Position numbers and translations under genes: made by a program
NCBI RefSeq assembly: GCF_032341175.1
Contig: NZ_CP135435.1
Location: 2,976,001 to 3,040,000 of the forward strand
DNA length: 64,000 nucleotides
Source: Bacillus sp. DTU_2020_1000418_1_SI_GHA_SEK_038
GTDB lineage: Bacteria; Bacillota; Bacilli; Bacillales; Cytobacillaceae
Direction: 5' to 3'
The notes under the pieces: generated by a model
Databases searched by the model: none
What the model was told of the DNA's origin: nothing
What the model saw: the letters and a program-made list of their open reading frames with translations, nothing else
Shown here: positions 9,869 through 18,296 of the stretch, piece by piece
Numbering within the stretch: position 1 is the first letter of the stretch
Layout: every line of letters starts with the position of its first letter

Positions 9869-10258
9869 TTAGCTAGGTATCATTTGAATAATCGTTTCAA
9901 TCATGACTGTTAATATTGGGATCGCCATTGCCAGAATAAGTATTTTTCCTCCTAGTTCAATCTTTGAAGCAATTGCTCCTTGGCCAGCATCCTTCGTTAT
10001 TTGAGCTGCAAATTCAGCAATATAGGCAATGCCGATAATTTTTAAGATTGTTTCAATGTAAATCATATTTACTTTTGCATTGATAGCGATTCTTTCAATC
10101 ATGTGGATGATGGCATAAATTTGATCGACTAAAAAAAGGAAAATCGCACAACCAACAAATACAATGAGCAAAAAAGCAAAGTTTGGTTTCTGTTCCTTCA
10201 CAATTAAAGCAAGAAAGGTTGCTACAAGTGCGACTCCGACTATTTGAATAATTTCAAT
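9869..10258 (-). CDS. spoIIIAD: Stage III sporulation protein AD, apparently starting at AUU
   Basis: Small membrane protein of the SpoIIIA complex. The first standard in-frame start (GTG at 10201) would remove the first membrane helix and has no ribosome site. Upstream in the same frame, ATT at 10258-10256 opens the family-typical N-terminus (IEIIQIVGVALVATFLALIV, then KEQKPNFAFLL), with GGGAGGT seven bases before it. Homologues begin with Met at or near this position. From ATT the product is 129 residues, the normal length; from GTG it is only 110. No ATG, GTG or TTG occurs in frame between the SpoIIIAC stop and that ATT. The identity is secure; the AUU start is an inference from sequence. 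Confidence 0.85.
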   Translation of the reverse strand: MEIIQIVGVALVATFLALIVKEQKPNFAFLLIVFVGCAIFLFLVDQIYAIIHMIERIAINAKVNMIYIETILKIIGIAYIAEFAAQITKDAGQGAIASKIELGGKILILAMAIPILTVMIETIIQMIPS

Positions 10259-10272
10259 GGCAAAGACCTCCC

Positions 10273-10479
10273 TTACCCCTGAAATAAAAACACCGATTTG
10301 ATTTTCTGAAATAGATCATCTACGATTGATGCAACCATGAACAAAATATAGATAAACCCAAACAGTGTCACCCACTGGGCATATTCCTTTTTTCCAACTT
10401 GATCGAGTATAGTGTGCAGAAAGGCGACAACTATTCCGACACCCGCAATTTTAAAAATAATATCAACCTCAAGGCCCAT
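10273..10479 (-). CDS. spoIIIAC: Stage III sporulation protein AC
   Basis: Small two-helix membrane protein of the SpoIIIA complex, 68 residues, beginning MGLEVDIIFKIAGVGIVVAF. The ATG at 10479 is preceded by GGAGGGAAAAGG; an upstream in-frame start at 10503 has less support. Its stop lies 14 bases before the putative AUU start of spoIIIAD. Confidence 0.93.
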   Translation of the reverse strand: MGLEVDIIFKIAGVGIVVAFLHTILDQVGKKEYAQWVTLFGFIYILFMVASIVDDLFQKIKSVFLFQG

Positions 10480-10540
10480 CCTTTTCCCTCCTATGAAAAT
10501 CAAGCAGCATGCTTTTGCTTCGTTTATGCGTTTCCGCGAT

Positions 10541-11056
10541 TTACATTAATAAAATGATTAATAGTAACCCTGTTAGAAATCCTAGACTTTTCACCATCTT
10601 TTCATATTTGGCTTGTTTGTCGTAGGCATCATTTTCTTCTCGTTCTAAGTGTGATAATGTCAGCATGATTTGCTTTTGCTGTGACTTTCGGTCATGGCGG
10701 CCCAATGTTTCTCCAAATTGTTTCATTATTTCAAACTCGCCCTGTTTCAGAGCAGTCATTTTCCAAATTTCCTTGAGGCTTTGTTCCCAGGCTTCCTTCA
10801 CCGTTGTTTCACTATTTGTCAGTTTTTTTGCGAATTTTTCAAAAAACCAGGACAATGGTTTTGCCGATTGAACCGAAAGCCTTCTTGCCGCTTCATGCAG
10901 TGGAGTATGACCATACATAATTTCAGCTTCTAATGACTGCAATGCTGACTTCAGCTGTCTAAGCTGGCGCGGCCGTTCATGTAAATGCCTAGATGCTTCA
11001 AAACCAGCCCACGTCGTGGCAACGATAATAAAGACGGCACCAATTAATTTCATCAT
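10541..11056 (-). CDS. spoIIIAB: Stage III sporulation protein AB
   Basis: Mother-cell membrane protein of the SpoIIIA complex, related in fold to type II secretion GspF-like proteins (family knowledge). The 171 residues have an N-terminal helix (LIGAVFIIVATTWAGFEA), a helical soluble region with RPRQLRQLKSALQSLEAEI, and a C-terminal membrane helix (SLGFLTGLLLIILLM). The ATG directly follows the spoIIIAA stop. Confidence 0.94.
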   Translation of the reverse strand: MMKLIGAVFIIVATTWAGFEASRHLHERPRQLRQLKSALQSLEAEIMYGHTPLHEAARRLSVQSAKPLSWFFEKFAKKLTNSETTVKEAWEQSLKEIWKMTALKQGEFEIMKQFGETLGRHDRKSQQKQIMLTLSHLEREENDAYDKQAKYEKMVKSLGFLTGLLLIILLM

Positions 11057-11983
11057 TTAAGTCACTCTCACTTCATTAATAATCCCTGTTCCATTCCCAT
11101 CCTTGAGCCCTGCTACAGTTCCTGGGCCATTTTTTCTAGTTAACTCAATAAATCGCTGGAAAATCCCCATTTCTATAATGGGCTTCATCGTTGGCCTCTT
11201 GCTTATCTCTTCTAAGGAATTTCCGTGAGTAGTCATGATTAGCTTGATTCCTGCATTCACAGCCTCCATTATCGCTTCTGCATCTTCTTTTCTTCCGATT
11301 TCATCAACAATGAGCACATCAGGACTCATTGAACGAATCATCATCATCATGCCCTCAACTTTTGGGCAAGCGTCCAGAACGTCTATGCGTGGCCCAAATG
11401 TCATTTGAGGAATACCATTCACACTTCCTGCAATTTCAGATCGCTCATCAATGATTCCTACCTTATAGGAGGGAAACCGATTATTCTTGTCGCCGCTTGA
11501 AATGATTCTTGCAATATCACGAAGCAGTGTTGTTTTCCCCGTTTGTGGCGGTCCAATGATCATCGTATGAAGCCAAGAACCCCTATCGAGCAAGTTCATT
11601 ATTAATTTATCTGCTATCCCAATTTGTTCTCTGGCAATTCGGATATTAAAGGAAGAGATATCTCTTATAGCTTTTACTTTTCCATTCTCTAGGATGACTT
11701 TTCCCGCTAAGCCAACACGGTGTCCGCCCTCAATCGTGATATACCCCCTGCGCAGTTCTTCCTCAAGGGTGTAAATAGAAAAATGGCTGATCTTGTTTAA
11801 CAAATGCAAGGCATCCTCTTGATTTACAACATAAGGCAAAAATTGTGGTTTTCCTTTAATCGTTAATTCGAGCGGGCGATTAATCCGAACACGAATTTCT
11901 TCTAGTTCATTCAATTGTGGAGGTGAAATATGCAGCATTTTTTCTGAGATATTTTTCGGTAAAAAAGCTAAAATCGTTTCCAA
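11057..11983 (-). CDS. spoIIIAA: Stage III sporulation protein AA, ATPase
   Basis: Secretion-type ATPase thought to power the SpoIIIA-SpoIIQ channel. The 308 residues include Walker A IIGPPQTGKTTLLRDIAR near residue 142, Walker B DVLIVDEIGRKEDAEAI near 225, and the downstream TTHGNSLEEI. TTG at 11983 with GGGAGGATC just upstream is the start. First gene of the operon; a sigma-E-type promoter lies about 60 bases upstream. Confidence 0.95.
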   Translation of the reverse strand: METILAFLPKNISEKMLHISPPQLNELEEIRVRINRPLELTIKGKPQFLPYVVNQEDALHLLNKISHFSIYTLEEELRRGYITIEGGHRVGLAGKVILENGKVKAIRDISSFNIRIAREQIGIADKLIMNLLDRGSWLHTMIIGPPQTGKTTLLRDIARIISSGDKNNRFPSYKVGIIDERSEIAGSVNGIPQMTFGPRIDVLDACPKVEGMMMMIRSMSPDVLIVDEIGRKEDAEAIMEAVNAGIKLIMTTHGNSLEEISKRPTMKPIIEMGIFQRFIELTRKNGPGTVAGLKDGNGTGIINEVRVT

Positions 11984-12032
11984 TTTGTTGATCCTCCCAT
12001 TTTTCTAGTAGGACTAGCATCTTACTACTTAA

Positions 12033-12060
12033 AATGTATGCCTGCATTGAAACAATATGA
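12033..12060 (-). promoter_or_regulatory. Sigma-E promoter of the spoIIIA operon
   Basis: Minus-strand TCATATT (12060-12054), 13-base spacer, CATACATT (12040-12033): a near-perfect match to the sigma-E consensus (KMATATT, 13-14 bases, CATACAHT). It sits upstream of spoIIIAA, which is mother-cell expressed under sigma-E in B. subtilis. Confidence 0.85.
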
Positions 12061-12162
12061 CTTTGAATTGATTTCTTTCGTGGAAAACACTAAAAGTTCG
12101 AATGTTATATTTCATTTAGCCGTATACATTTACAAAACCTAATATACAGAAAGTGAGGGAGA

Positions 12163-12837
12163 ATGATGTATTATCAGCAGCCACCCTTTAGAACACCTCT
12201 AGCAAGTGGAAAAAGGCAAAATATCATCAGAGTTTCCGGCATCGGAAAGGTAACAGTGGCACCAAATAGAGCAGAGATCACATTAGGTGTTTCTACAGAG
12301 GATGTACAATTAGAGAAAGCTCAGAACGATAATGCCGCCGCAATAGCTAACATAAAAAACGCCTTAAATTCGATTGGCATTCATGATGACCAAATACGAA
12401 CGGTCAATTACTCCATTTTTCCACAATATGATTATATAGAAGGAAAACAAATTTTTAGGGGCTACAGAGTAGAGCACTTACTGCTCATTACAATTGGTGA
12501 TATAGAGAAGGCGGGATTGGTCGTTGATACGGCAGTAAAAAATGGCGCAAATATAATAACAGGCATCAAATTCTCTGTAAATAATCCAAGCCAATACGAA
12601 CAACAAGCATTGTCTTTTGCTGTTATCGATTCTTTTCAAAAGGCTGAAGCAATTGCGAGAACATTAGGAGTTCAACTGAATAATACCCCAATTTTAATAC
12701 AAGAAATGGGCCATCGCGGAGAACCCTTTCCAATTCAGACATCTGCATTTGTTAAAAGTGAAGCAGCTACAGCAATTCAGCCAGGCACATTAGAAATTAG
12801 CAGTCAAGTATTAGCTGAATATACTTATCTTCCATAG
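12163..12837 (+). CDS. SIMPL domain (DUF541) protein
   Basis: The 224-residue product carries a SIMPL/DUF541 domain from about residue 22 to the end: IIRVSGIGKVTVAPNRAEIT, GVSTEDVQLEKAQNDNAAAI, then IRTVNYSIFPQYDYIEGK and GYRVEHLLLITIGDIEKAG. Family members form oligomeric rings and are mostly periplasmic or surface proteins of unclear role. No signal peptide is visible, only a short Pro-rich N-terminus (YYQQPPFRTPLASGK), so a cytosolic location is likelier here. GTGAGGGAG precedes the ATG. It is divergent from spoIIIAA. Confidence 0.85.
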   Translation: MMYYQQPPFRTPLASGKRQNIIRVSGIGKVTVAPNRAEITLGVSTEDVQLEKAQNDNAAAIANIKNALNSIGIHDDQIRTVNYSIFPQYDYIEGKQIFRGYRVEHLLLITIGDIEKAGLVVDTAVKNGANIITGIKFSVNNPSQYEQQALSFAVIDSFQKAEAIARTLGVQLNNTPILIQEMGHRGEPFPIQTSAFVKSEAATAIQPGTLEISSQVLAEYTYLP

Positions 12838-12848
12838 ATTTTTAAACA

Positions 12849-12881
12849 TAAAAAAAGCAATAACCAATTGGTTATTGCTTA
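12849..12881 (-). terminator. Minus-strand terminator of a small transcription unit
   Basis: AGCAATAACC/GGTTATTGCT perfect hairpin (12856-12879). T-run only on the minus strand, so it terminates something transcribed leftward from the 12.9-13.1 kb gap rather than the SIMPL gene. Confidence 0.75.
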
Positions 12882-12931
12882 AGTATCCATATGTATAGCC
12901 GCCTTTGCCGCCGATTTATATGGAGTTTCAT
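12872..12931 (-). CDS. Candidate 19-residue basic microprotein inside a structured small RNA
   Basis: The efp/SIMPL gap (12838-13167) holds a minus-strand unit ending at the 12849 terminator. GGAGGAG stands five bases before an ATG at 12931, opening MKLHINRRQRRLYIWILKQ, whose stop lies in the terminator stem. The same frame stays open upstream (about 42 codons from a TTG, through PPMRGRLGSNCGHPP), so a longer protein is possible. The RNA folds strongly: ACCTG-GAGGAG-CAGGT puts the ribosome site in a hairpin loop, and GGAGTT pairs with AACTCC. I do not recognise it; it may be a non-coding RNA rather than a gene for a peptide. Confidence 0.35.
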   Translation of the reverse strand: MKLHINRRQRRLYIWILKQ

Positions 12932-13167
12932 ACCTGCTCCTCCAGGTGGGTGTCCGCAATTACTGCCCAAACGTCCTCTCATTGGAGGCATGTTTTTCAA
13001 GTAATGGTGTTGAACTCCCTAAATAAATATAAAGGTTGAAACTTCATATACAAGCGTACAACGCAGCTTCTGTATCATTATAATACGTAATATCGCTGAA
13101 AACTTCAAGCGGAAGTTTTTTACAGGAAAGGATGTTTAAAAAGAACGATCACTTTCCAAATCATTTT

Positions 13168-13725
13168 TTAAGCACGAGATACGTATGTACCTTCTTCTGT
13201 ATTGATAATTAATTTATCTCCTTGGTTGATGAAGAAAGGCACTTGAACGATTAGACCCGTTTCAAGCTTTGCCGGTTTAGAACCACCAGACGCTGTATCC
13301 CCTTTAATACCTGGTTCTGTCTCAATTACTTCCAATTCAACCGTATTTGGAAGCTCCACTCCTAAAGTTTCAGTATTATACATCAGAATATGAACTTCCA
13401 TATTTTCTTTAAGAAATTTCAATTCATACTCAATCGCTGATGCCGGTAATTCAATTTGATCATATGATTCATTATCCATAAAAACATGCTGGTCCCCATT
13501 AGCATAAAGGTATTGCATTTTTCTATTATCAATTTGTGCTTTTGCAACTTTTTCACCTGCACGGAACGTTTTTTCCTGAACGTTTCCATTGCGAAGGTTA
13601 CGTAGTTTGGAACGGACAAAAGCTGCACCTTTCCCTGGTTTTACGTGTTGGAAATCCATTACACGCCAAATACCGTTATCTACCTCGATGGTTAAGCCTG
13701 TACGAAAATCATTAACAGAAATCAT
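13168..13725 (-). CDS. efp: Translation elongation factor P
   Basis: Relieves ribosome stalling at polyproline stretches by entering the E site. The 185-residue product matches the B. subtilis length and reads [20 protein letters not shown], with the modification loop [15 protein letters not shown] near residue 32, where the Lys is 5-aminopentanolylated in B. subtilis. Three OB-like domains are implied by length. Start at the ATG at 13725 after TAGGAGG; the TTG one codon earlier is less likely. It lies 75 bases downstream of yqhT, same strand. Confidence 0.96.
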   Translation of the reverse strand: MISVNDFRTGLTIEVDNGIWRVMDFQHVKPGKGAAFVRSKLRNLRNGNVQEKTFRAGEKVAKAQIDNRKMQYLYANGDQHVFMDNESYDQIELPASAIEYELKFLKENMEVHILMYNTETLGVELPNTVELEVIETEPGIKGDTASGGSKPAKLETGLIVQVPFFINQGDKLIINTEEGTYVSRA

Positions 13726-13800
13726 CAAAAAATCCTCCTAATTGTCTACATGTCTTTGCTAGCTTGAGCACCAAATAGGGCTCATTCTAAACTTATTAAA

Positions 13801-14862
13801 TTATAATATGATTAGTTCTTTTGTTGAATGCGTGAGCGATTCATTATGATCTTTTGTAATAACCGTATCGTCTTCAATTCGAACCCCGCCAAGTCCAGGG
13901 ATATAAATGCCCGGCTCAACAGTTACGACCATACCAGGTTCAAGAATAATATCAGATTTGAAGGAGAGTGTTGGTCCTTCATGAACTTCTAATCCGATAC
14001 CATGGCCAGTCGAGTGCCCGAAGTTTTCCCCATAACCCTTTTCAGTAATATAATCGCGTGTGAGAGCATCTGCTTCCTTTCCGCTCATTCCAGGCTTTAT
14101 GCCATTCATTCCTCGCAACTGTGCTTGAAGAACGATATCATAAATTTCTTTAAGTTTGGCATCAGGCTCTCCAACTGCAAGAGTTCGGGTGATATCTGAA
14201 ATATATCCATTATAATAGGCACCAAAATCTAATGTAACGAAATCGCCTTTTTCAATTACTTTGTCACTAGCTCTCCCATGTGGAAGTGCAGAACGATAGC
14301 CGGAAGCAACGATAATATCAAAAGAAGACGAAGCAGCTCCCGCTTTTCTCATAAAGAACTCTAATTCATTTGACACATCAAGCTCTGTGATGCCGGGACG
14401 AATGAATTCAAGAATATGTTTATATGCGGCATCCGCAATATCAGCTGCTGCCTTTAATATCTTAATCTCTGCCTCACTCTTTATCAAGCGTAACTTTTCA
14501 ATTTCACCTGATACAGGAACTAATTCTCCATCCACTGCTTGTTCATAAGCTTTATAAGCGGAAAAAGTTAAATGGTCCTGTTCAAAACCAAGCTTTTTAA
14601 TGCCCAGTTTCTTTGCTTGCTGGGCTACCTCAACGGGGATGGAGCCTGTATGTTTAACAATTTTATAGCCTTCACATTCCGCATTTGCCTGTTCGATATA
14701 GCGGAAATCAGTAATAAATTGTGCATCTTCCCCACTGATAAGTACAACGCCTGCAGAACCAGTAAAGTTTGTCATATAGCGGCGATTATATTCACTTGTG
14801 ATTAGCATGCCATCAATACCTAACCGTTCAAAAACAGACTGAAGCTTCTGTAGCTTTTCCAT
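13801..14862 (-). CDS. yqhT: M24 family Xaa-Pro peptidase YqhT
   Basis: Metallopeptidase that removes N-terminal residues before proline or acts on X-Pro peptides. The 353 residues carry the N-terminal creatinase-like domain (NRRYMTNFTGSAGVVLI) and the catalytic pita-bread fold with metal ligands in TLDFGAYYNGYISDITRTLA, GHGIGLEVHEGP, TVEPGIY and GVRIEDD. Its place directly before efp is conserved in Bacilli. The aroQ gene that sits upstream in B. subtilis is not in this window. Confidence 0.93.
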   Translation of the reverse strand: MEKLQKLQSVFERLGIDGMLITSEYNRRYMTNFTGSAGVVLISGEDAQFITDFRYIEQANAECEGYKIVKHTGSIPVEVAQQAKKLGIKKLGFEQDHLTFSAYKAYEQAVDGELVPVSGEIEKLRLIKSEAEIKILKAAADIADAAYKHILEFIRPGITELDVSNELEFFMRKAGAASSSFDIIVASGYRSALPHGRASDKVIEKGDFVTLDFGAYYNGYISDITRTLAVGEPDAKLKEIYDIVLQAQLRGMNGIKPGMSGKEADALTRDYITEKGYGENFGHSTGHGIGLEVHEGPTLSFKSDIILEPGMVVTVEPGIYIPGLGGVRIEDDTVITKDHNESLTHSTKELIIL

Positions 14863-15019
14863 TTTTTTCTTCTCTCCCTCTTAAGATAACTATTCCTATT
14901 ACTCAAATAGAGAATATTTTGCTGAATGATTCACCAAGAACATTCTATCACAATTGAATTTATTTTAACTACCACGAAAATCCAAATTCTATTCACCTTT
15001 TCGTATTGGACGAGGGCAA

Positions 15020-15532
15020 TTAGGATTTCGCCTCTTTTTCCCTTTTTTCCTTATATTTCACTTCGCCCTCCTCATAAGAAATCGTATATCCGACAAATAC
15101 ACCATATAATACATATAAACATATAGATGTAATAATCGTATTTCTCTCGAGTTCATTGTAAGGGTTTATACCAGGAAAAATCGGATTTAGCACAAAAAAG
15201 ACTAACAAAAAAAGAAAAATCCCATAAAAAATCCCCACCCATATATTCAGAAACTTTCTAAGCAGGGCATAATAGATGAGGGCTGCAACAATAGAAATCG
15301 CACCTATTATGAGAAGGGAAATAACGGTTCCTAGCCAACTATCCTTCCAATCTCCAATTGTCCATGGATCTAATATAACCTTCGGATGTATTTCTGTTAA
15401 ATTAATAAAATGTGTAAAGTATCCAATTCCACTCCAAAGTATCCCTCCTATTAGGCCTGTTAAAATAACTAGTGTCAAGAAAGACATTGGTTTATCATCG
15501 TGATTTTGATCAGTTTGCTTATCATCTGCCAT
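15020..15532 (-). CDS. yqhR: YqhR family membrane protein
   Basis: Integral membrane protein of unknown function, about 170 residues with four hydrophobic helices (around residues 20-42, 68-92, 97-118 and 132-150) and charged ends (N-terminal DDKQTDQNHDDK, C-terminal KYKEKREKEAKS). The ATG at 15532 is preceded by GGAGGTGGC; an ATG at 15547 lies upstream of that ribosome site and is less likely. Assigned from the neighbourhood (yqhT-yqhR-yqhQ) and general appearance. Confidence 0.8.
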   Translation of the reverse strand: MADDKQTDQNHDDKPMSFLTLVILTGLIGGILWSGIGYFTHFINLTEIHPKVILDPWTIGDWKDSWLGTVISLLIIGAISIVAALIYYALLRKFLNIWVGIFYGIFLFLLVFFVLNPIFPGINPYNELERNTIITSICLYVLYGVFVGYTISYEEGEVKYKEKREKEAKS

Positions 15533-15855
15533 TTTAGCCACCTCCATTTATATTATGTCCCTTTGCCATTATTCACTTGCATATTAAAATGAATTAAGCT
15601 GCTGATTGATACAATTTATCTATTTCAGCAGACATAAAAAAATTATTTAATATCAAATATCAGTCATTCCTAGAGGTTTTTTTGGATTTCTAGTAGAATA
15701 AAGATAGGTACATACAGCTTCAGTCGTAATCATATTTTGAACAAGTTTTTTCAAGCATACTTTATGTTTTGACTTAATGAGGTGGTTTTGAAATGCACCC
15801 TTGTTTAATTAGCTGTTAAATTCCGAGTTTAAATAATAGGTTGGTGCAATTACAC

Positions 15856-16800
15856 ATGTCAAAAAATCAAAAGCCTGTATACGGAGGTCAAGCGGTTGTA
15901 GAAGGAGTTATGTTTGGCGGAAAGCATAATTATGTCACTGCGGTTCGTCGTAAGGACGACTCCATAGAATACTTCGAGCTTCCCCGTAAATCGAATGCTT
16001 CTTTACAATTAATCAAAAAGATCCCATTTCTTCGAGGGATTGTGGCCATTATTGAGGCTAGCGCAAATGGCTCTAAGCACTTAAATTTTTCTACTGAAAG
16101 ATATGATTTGGATCCCAGCGATGACGAAAAACTGAAAGAACAAGAAGGCTCTAAATTAACAATGTGGCTTGGTGTTGCTGCGGTTGGCGTTATTTCCTTT
16201 CTCTTTGGAAAGTTTATTTTTACTCTCGTTCCTGTTTTCTTAGCTGAGTTGACTAAGCCTGTTTTTCCCGGACATTTTGCACAAATCCTAGTCGAAGGCT
16301 TTTTTAAACTGCTGTTATTGCTCGCATATATATACTTTGTTTCATTAACACCTATCATCAAAAGAGTATTTCAGTATCATGGTGCAGAGCATAAAGTAAT
16401 TAATGCTTTTGAAAACGGAAAAGAACTCACAGTAGAAAATGTTCAAGCCCAATCGAGACTGCATTACCGCTGTGGAAGCAGTTTCATATTATTCACAGTT
16501 ATTATTGGTGTTTTTGTCTATTTACTCGTACCAACTGAACCATTATATGTACGTGTCCTCAACCGACTTGCTCTTATTCCTGTAGTACTCGGCATTTCAT
16601 TCGAGGTACTGCAATTGACTAACAAAGTTAGAAATGTCCCTGTATTGAAATATTTAGGAATTCCAGGTCTTTGGCTGCAGCTTCTCACAACAAAGGAGCC
16701 AAAAGACGATCAAGTGGAAGTAGCAATTTTATCGTTTGAAAAATTATTAGAAAAAGAAAAAGCTTCTGAAGCGCGTTTAAAAACAGAAGAAATCGTTTAA
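15856..16800 (+). CDS. yqhQ: DUF1385 membrane protein YqhQ
   Basis: Conserved membrane protein of unknown enzymatic role. Signature blocks are PVYGGQAVVEGVMFGGKHNY at the N-terminus and FQYHGAEHKVINAFENGKEL then RLHYRCGSSFILFTVI in the middle; the conserved His/Glu/Cys residues look metal-site-like but no reaction is established. Several membrane helices lie between residues 100 and 250. ATG at 15856 gives the family-like MSKNQKPVYGG start; a TTG at 15841 is in frame. The 300-base gap before it, shared with divergent yqhR, shows no element I can name. Confidence 0.9.
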   Translation: MSKNQKPVYGGQAVVEGVMFGGKHNYVTAVRRKDDSIEYFELPRKSNASLQLIKKIPFLRGIVAIIEASANGSKHLNFSTERYDLDPSDDEKLKEQEGSKLTMWLGVAAVGVISFLFGKFIFTLVPVFLAELTKPVFPGHFAQILVEGFFKLLLLLAYIYFVSLTPIIKRVFQYHGAEHKVINAFENGKELTVENVQAQSRLHYRCGSSFILFTVIIGVFVYLLVPTEPLYVRVLNRLALIPVVLGISFEVLQLTNKVRNVPVLKYLGIPGLWLQLLTTKEPKDDQVEVAILSFEKLLEKEKASEARLKTEEIV

Positions 16801-16866
16801 TTTTTAATGTTCGTAAGTTTAAAAGAATGGAAATATGCTCATCATGCTCATAGGGAGGTGGCTTTC

Positions 16867-17244
16867 TTGAAAAATCGGATTTCACTATTGGTTATCTCTG
16901 GTCTTATTCTCCTGGCTGTTTTAGGAGTGTCAACCAGCTTGATTGCAAATCCTGCCGGTTTTTTACGGAGAATAGCTGTCATTTTATTAGTTGGTGCTAT
17001 CGTGTTTTACATCTTTCAACGTTTTTATAGAGCTAGCCCTAAAAAACAAGAGCAGCGAGCATTTATTCGTGCAGCAAAAAAGTCAAAGAGACGATTTCAT
17101 CAGCCAGATGCTGGAAAAGGCAACAGTCGCAAGGCAAGCTCCGGTTCTTTAACTTCCATTAAAAGGACTAGAAAAAAATCTTCAACACATTTAACAGTAA
17201 TTGAAGGAAAAAAGGGCAAAAAGAAAGATCGAGCTTCTCTTTAA
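16867..17244 (+). CDS. yqhP: SA1362/YqhP family small membrane protein
   Basis: About 125 residues: two hydrophobic helices at the N-terminus (SLLVISGLILLAVLGVST and IAVILLVGAIVFYIFQ) and a long Lys/Arg-rich tail (KKSKRRFHQPDAGKG, KRTRKKSSTHL). TTG at 16867 with GGGAGGTG upstream is the likely start. Function unknown. Position between yqhQ and yqhO matches B. subtilis. Confidence 0.82.
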   Translation: MKNRISLLVISGLILLAVLGVSTSLIANPAGFLRRIAVILLVGAIVFYIFQRFYRASPKKQEQRAFIRAAKKSKRRFHQPDAGKGNSRKASSGSLTSIKRTRKKSSTHLTVIEGKKGKKKDRASL

Positions 17245-17262
17245 CTAGCTCGATCTTTTTAT
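17224..17262. terminator. Bidirectional terminator between yqhP and yqhO
   Basis: AAAGATCGAGCT / AGCTCGATCTTT hairpin whose left arm is inside the yqhP 3' end. T-rich on the plus side and A-rich on the other, so it can serve the convergent yqhO as well. Confidence 0.8.
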
Positions 17263-17266
17263 TTTA

Positions 17267-18151
17267 TTAATAGCACCATTGTGAGAAGAATTGCTTCGTA
17301 CATTTTTTACCTAAATCAACAAGTTGTTGCTTTTTCTCTGGGGTCAAATGAAATTCTGTCGTTAAAACTCCCTCTGTTGGGATAAAGATAATATTGCTAG
17401 CATGTTTTCTGGAAATATATCTAGAATCATGTGCCTCCTTCATCGTCTCAAATAATGCTTCAAACATTTGAATTGCATTTTTTATTTTATGCTGTGGATG
17501 CTCACTAAGGCTATGGCTCAATTGCACGCCTAACACTGGCCTGACTTTCTTGACATTATCTTTATCAAATAACCACATTGGAAAATTACTTAATACACCG
17601 CCATCAACGATGATATTTGCGCTGCGTTGTGTAAAGAGCTTTACTGGCTCGAAAAAATATGGAAGGCTGCAGCTCATGCGAATCGCTTTTGCAACCGAAA
17701 ATGACCCAGGGTCAATTCCATACTTAATTAAGTCATCAGGCAATACGATAAGTTGACCATTCGTTAAATCTGACGCAATGACACGCAACGCTTGTGGAGG
17801 GAGATCCGAAAACTTCTTTACTCCCTTTGCCGCAAGCTTTTCAGCTAACCACTTTTCAAGTTCATCCCCTTTATATAAGCCTAGACGCCAAAAAAGAAAA
17901 ATCCATTTTGTAACGGCAAAAGGAAAATATGTCTTTCGTGGATCAAGAAATTTTTCCAGTTGTAATTCATCAAGCAGTTCGTAAACCTCTTTACTAGAAT
18001 AATTAGCCGCAATTAAAGACGCAATGATAGATCCGGCACTTGTACCTGCCAGTCTTTTAAAGCGAAAACCCCTTTTTTCGATTTCTTCATAGGCACCGAT
18101 AAGCGCAAATCCTTTAATGCCTCCACCTGAAAAAACACCATCTATATACAT
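17267..18151 (-). CDS. yqhO: Patatin-like phospholipase YqhO
   Basis: Predicted serine lipid acyl hydrolase. The 294-residue product shows the patatin features: oxyanion loop FSGGGIKGFALIGAYEE near residue 7, nucleophile elbow LAGTSAGSIIASLIA (GTSAG Ser) near 40, and the catalytic Asp in VDGGVLSNFPMWLFD near 190. No membrane helix. ATG at 18151 with GGGGTGG upstream is preferred over the GTG at 18160. Genomic position (yqhQ-yqhP-yqhO) is conserved; mntR, which follows in B. subtilis, is absent here. Confidence 0.9.
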   Translation of the reverse strand: MYIDGVFSGGGIKGFALIGAYEEIEKRGFRFKRLAGTSAGSIIASLIAANYSSKEVYELLDELQLEKFLDPRKTYFPFAVTKWIFLFWRLGLYKGDELEKWLAEKLAAKGVKKFSDLPPQALRVIASDLTNGQLIVLPDDLIKYGIDPGSFSVAKAIRMSCSLPYFFEPVKLFTQRSANIIVDGGVLSNFPMWLFDKDNVKKVRPVLGVQLSHSLSEHPQHKIKNAIQMFEALFETMKEAHDSRYISRKHASNIIFIPTEGVLTTEFHLTPEKKQQLVDLGKKCTKQFFSQWCY

Positions 18152-18232
18152 GGCAGCCACCCCTATCGATGTATTAATACATCTTTAATCGATGGCTTTT
18201 GAATTTAGTACGGAGGACAATGTTAAAATTTC

Positions 18233-18272
18233 CAAAAAAAGAAGATGGGGCTTATCCCATCCTCTTTAATCA
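18233..18272 (-). terminator. Terminator after nrdJ
   Basis: Minus strand AAGAGGATGGG, ATAAG loop, CCCCATCTTCTT followed by Ts; just past the nrdJ stop. Confidence 0.8.
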
Positions 18273-18296
18273 AATGTAATACTAATTTAACTAATT

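Noticed and set aside
10201..10203. GTG as the start of spoIIIAD
   Set aside because: It removes the first membrane helix, has no ribosome site, and leaves the conserved upstream residues unexplained.
12849..13075. 6S, SRP or tmRNA gene
   Set aside because: None of the conserved blocks of those RNAs that I know could be found in the sequence.
17267..18151. Patatin phospholipase as a CBASS effector
   Set aside because: No nucleotide cyclase or other CBASS gene is nearby, and yqhO keeps its conserved place after yqhP.
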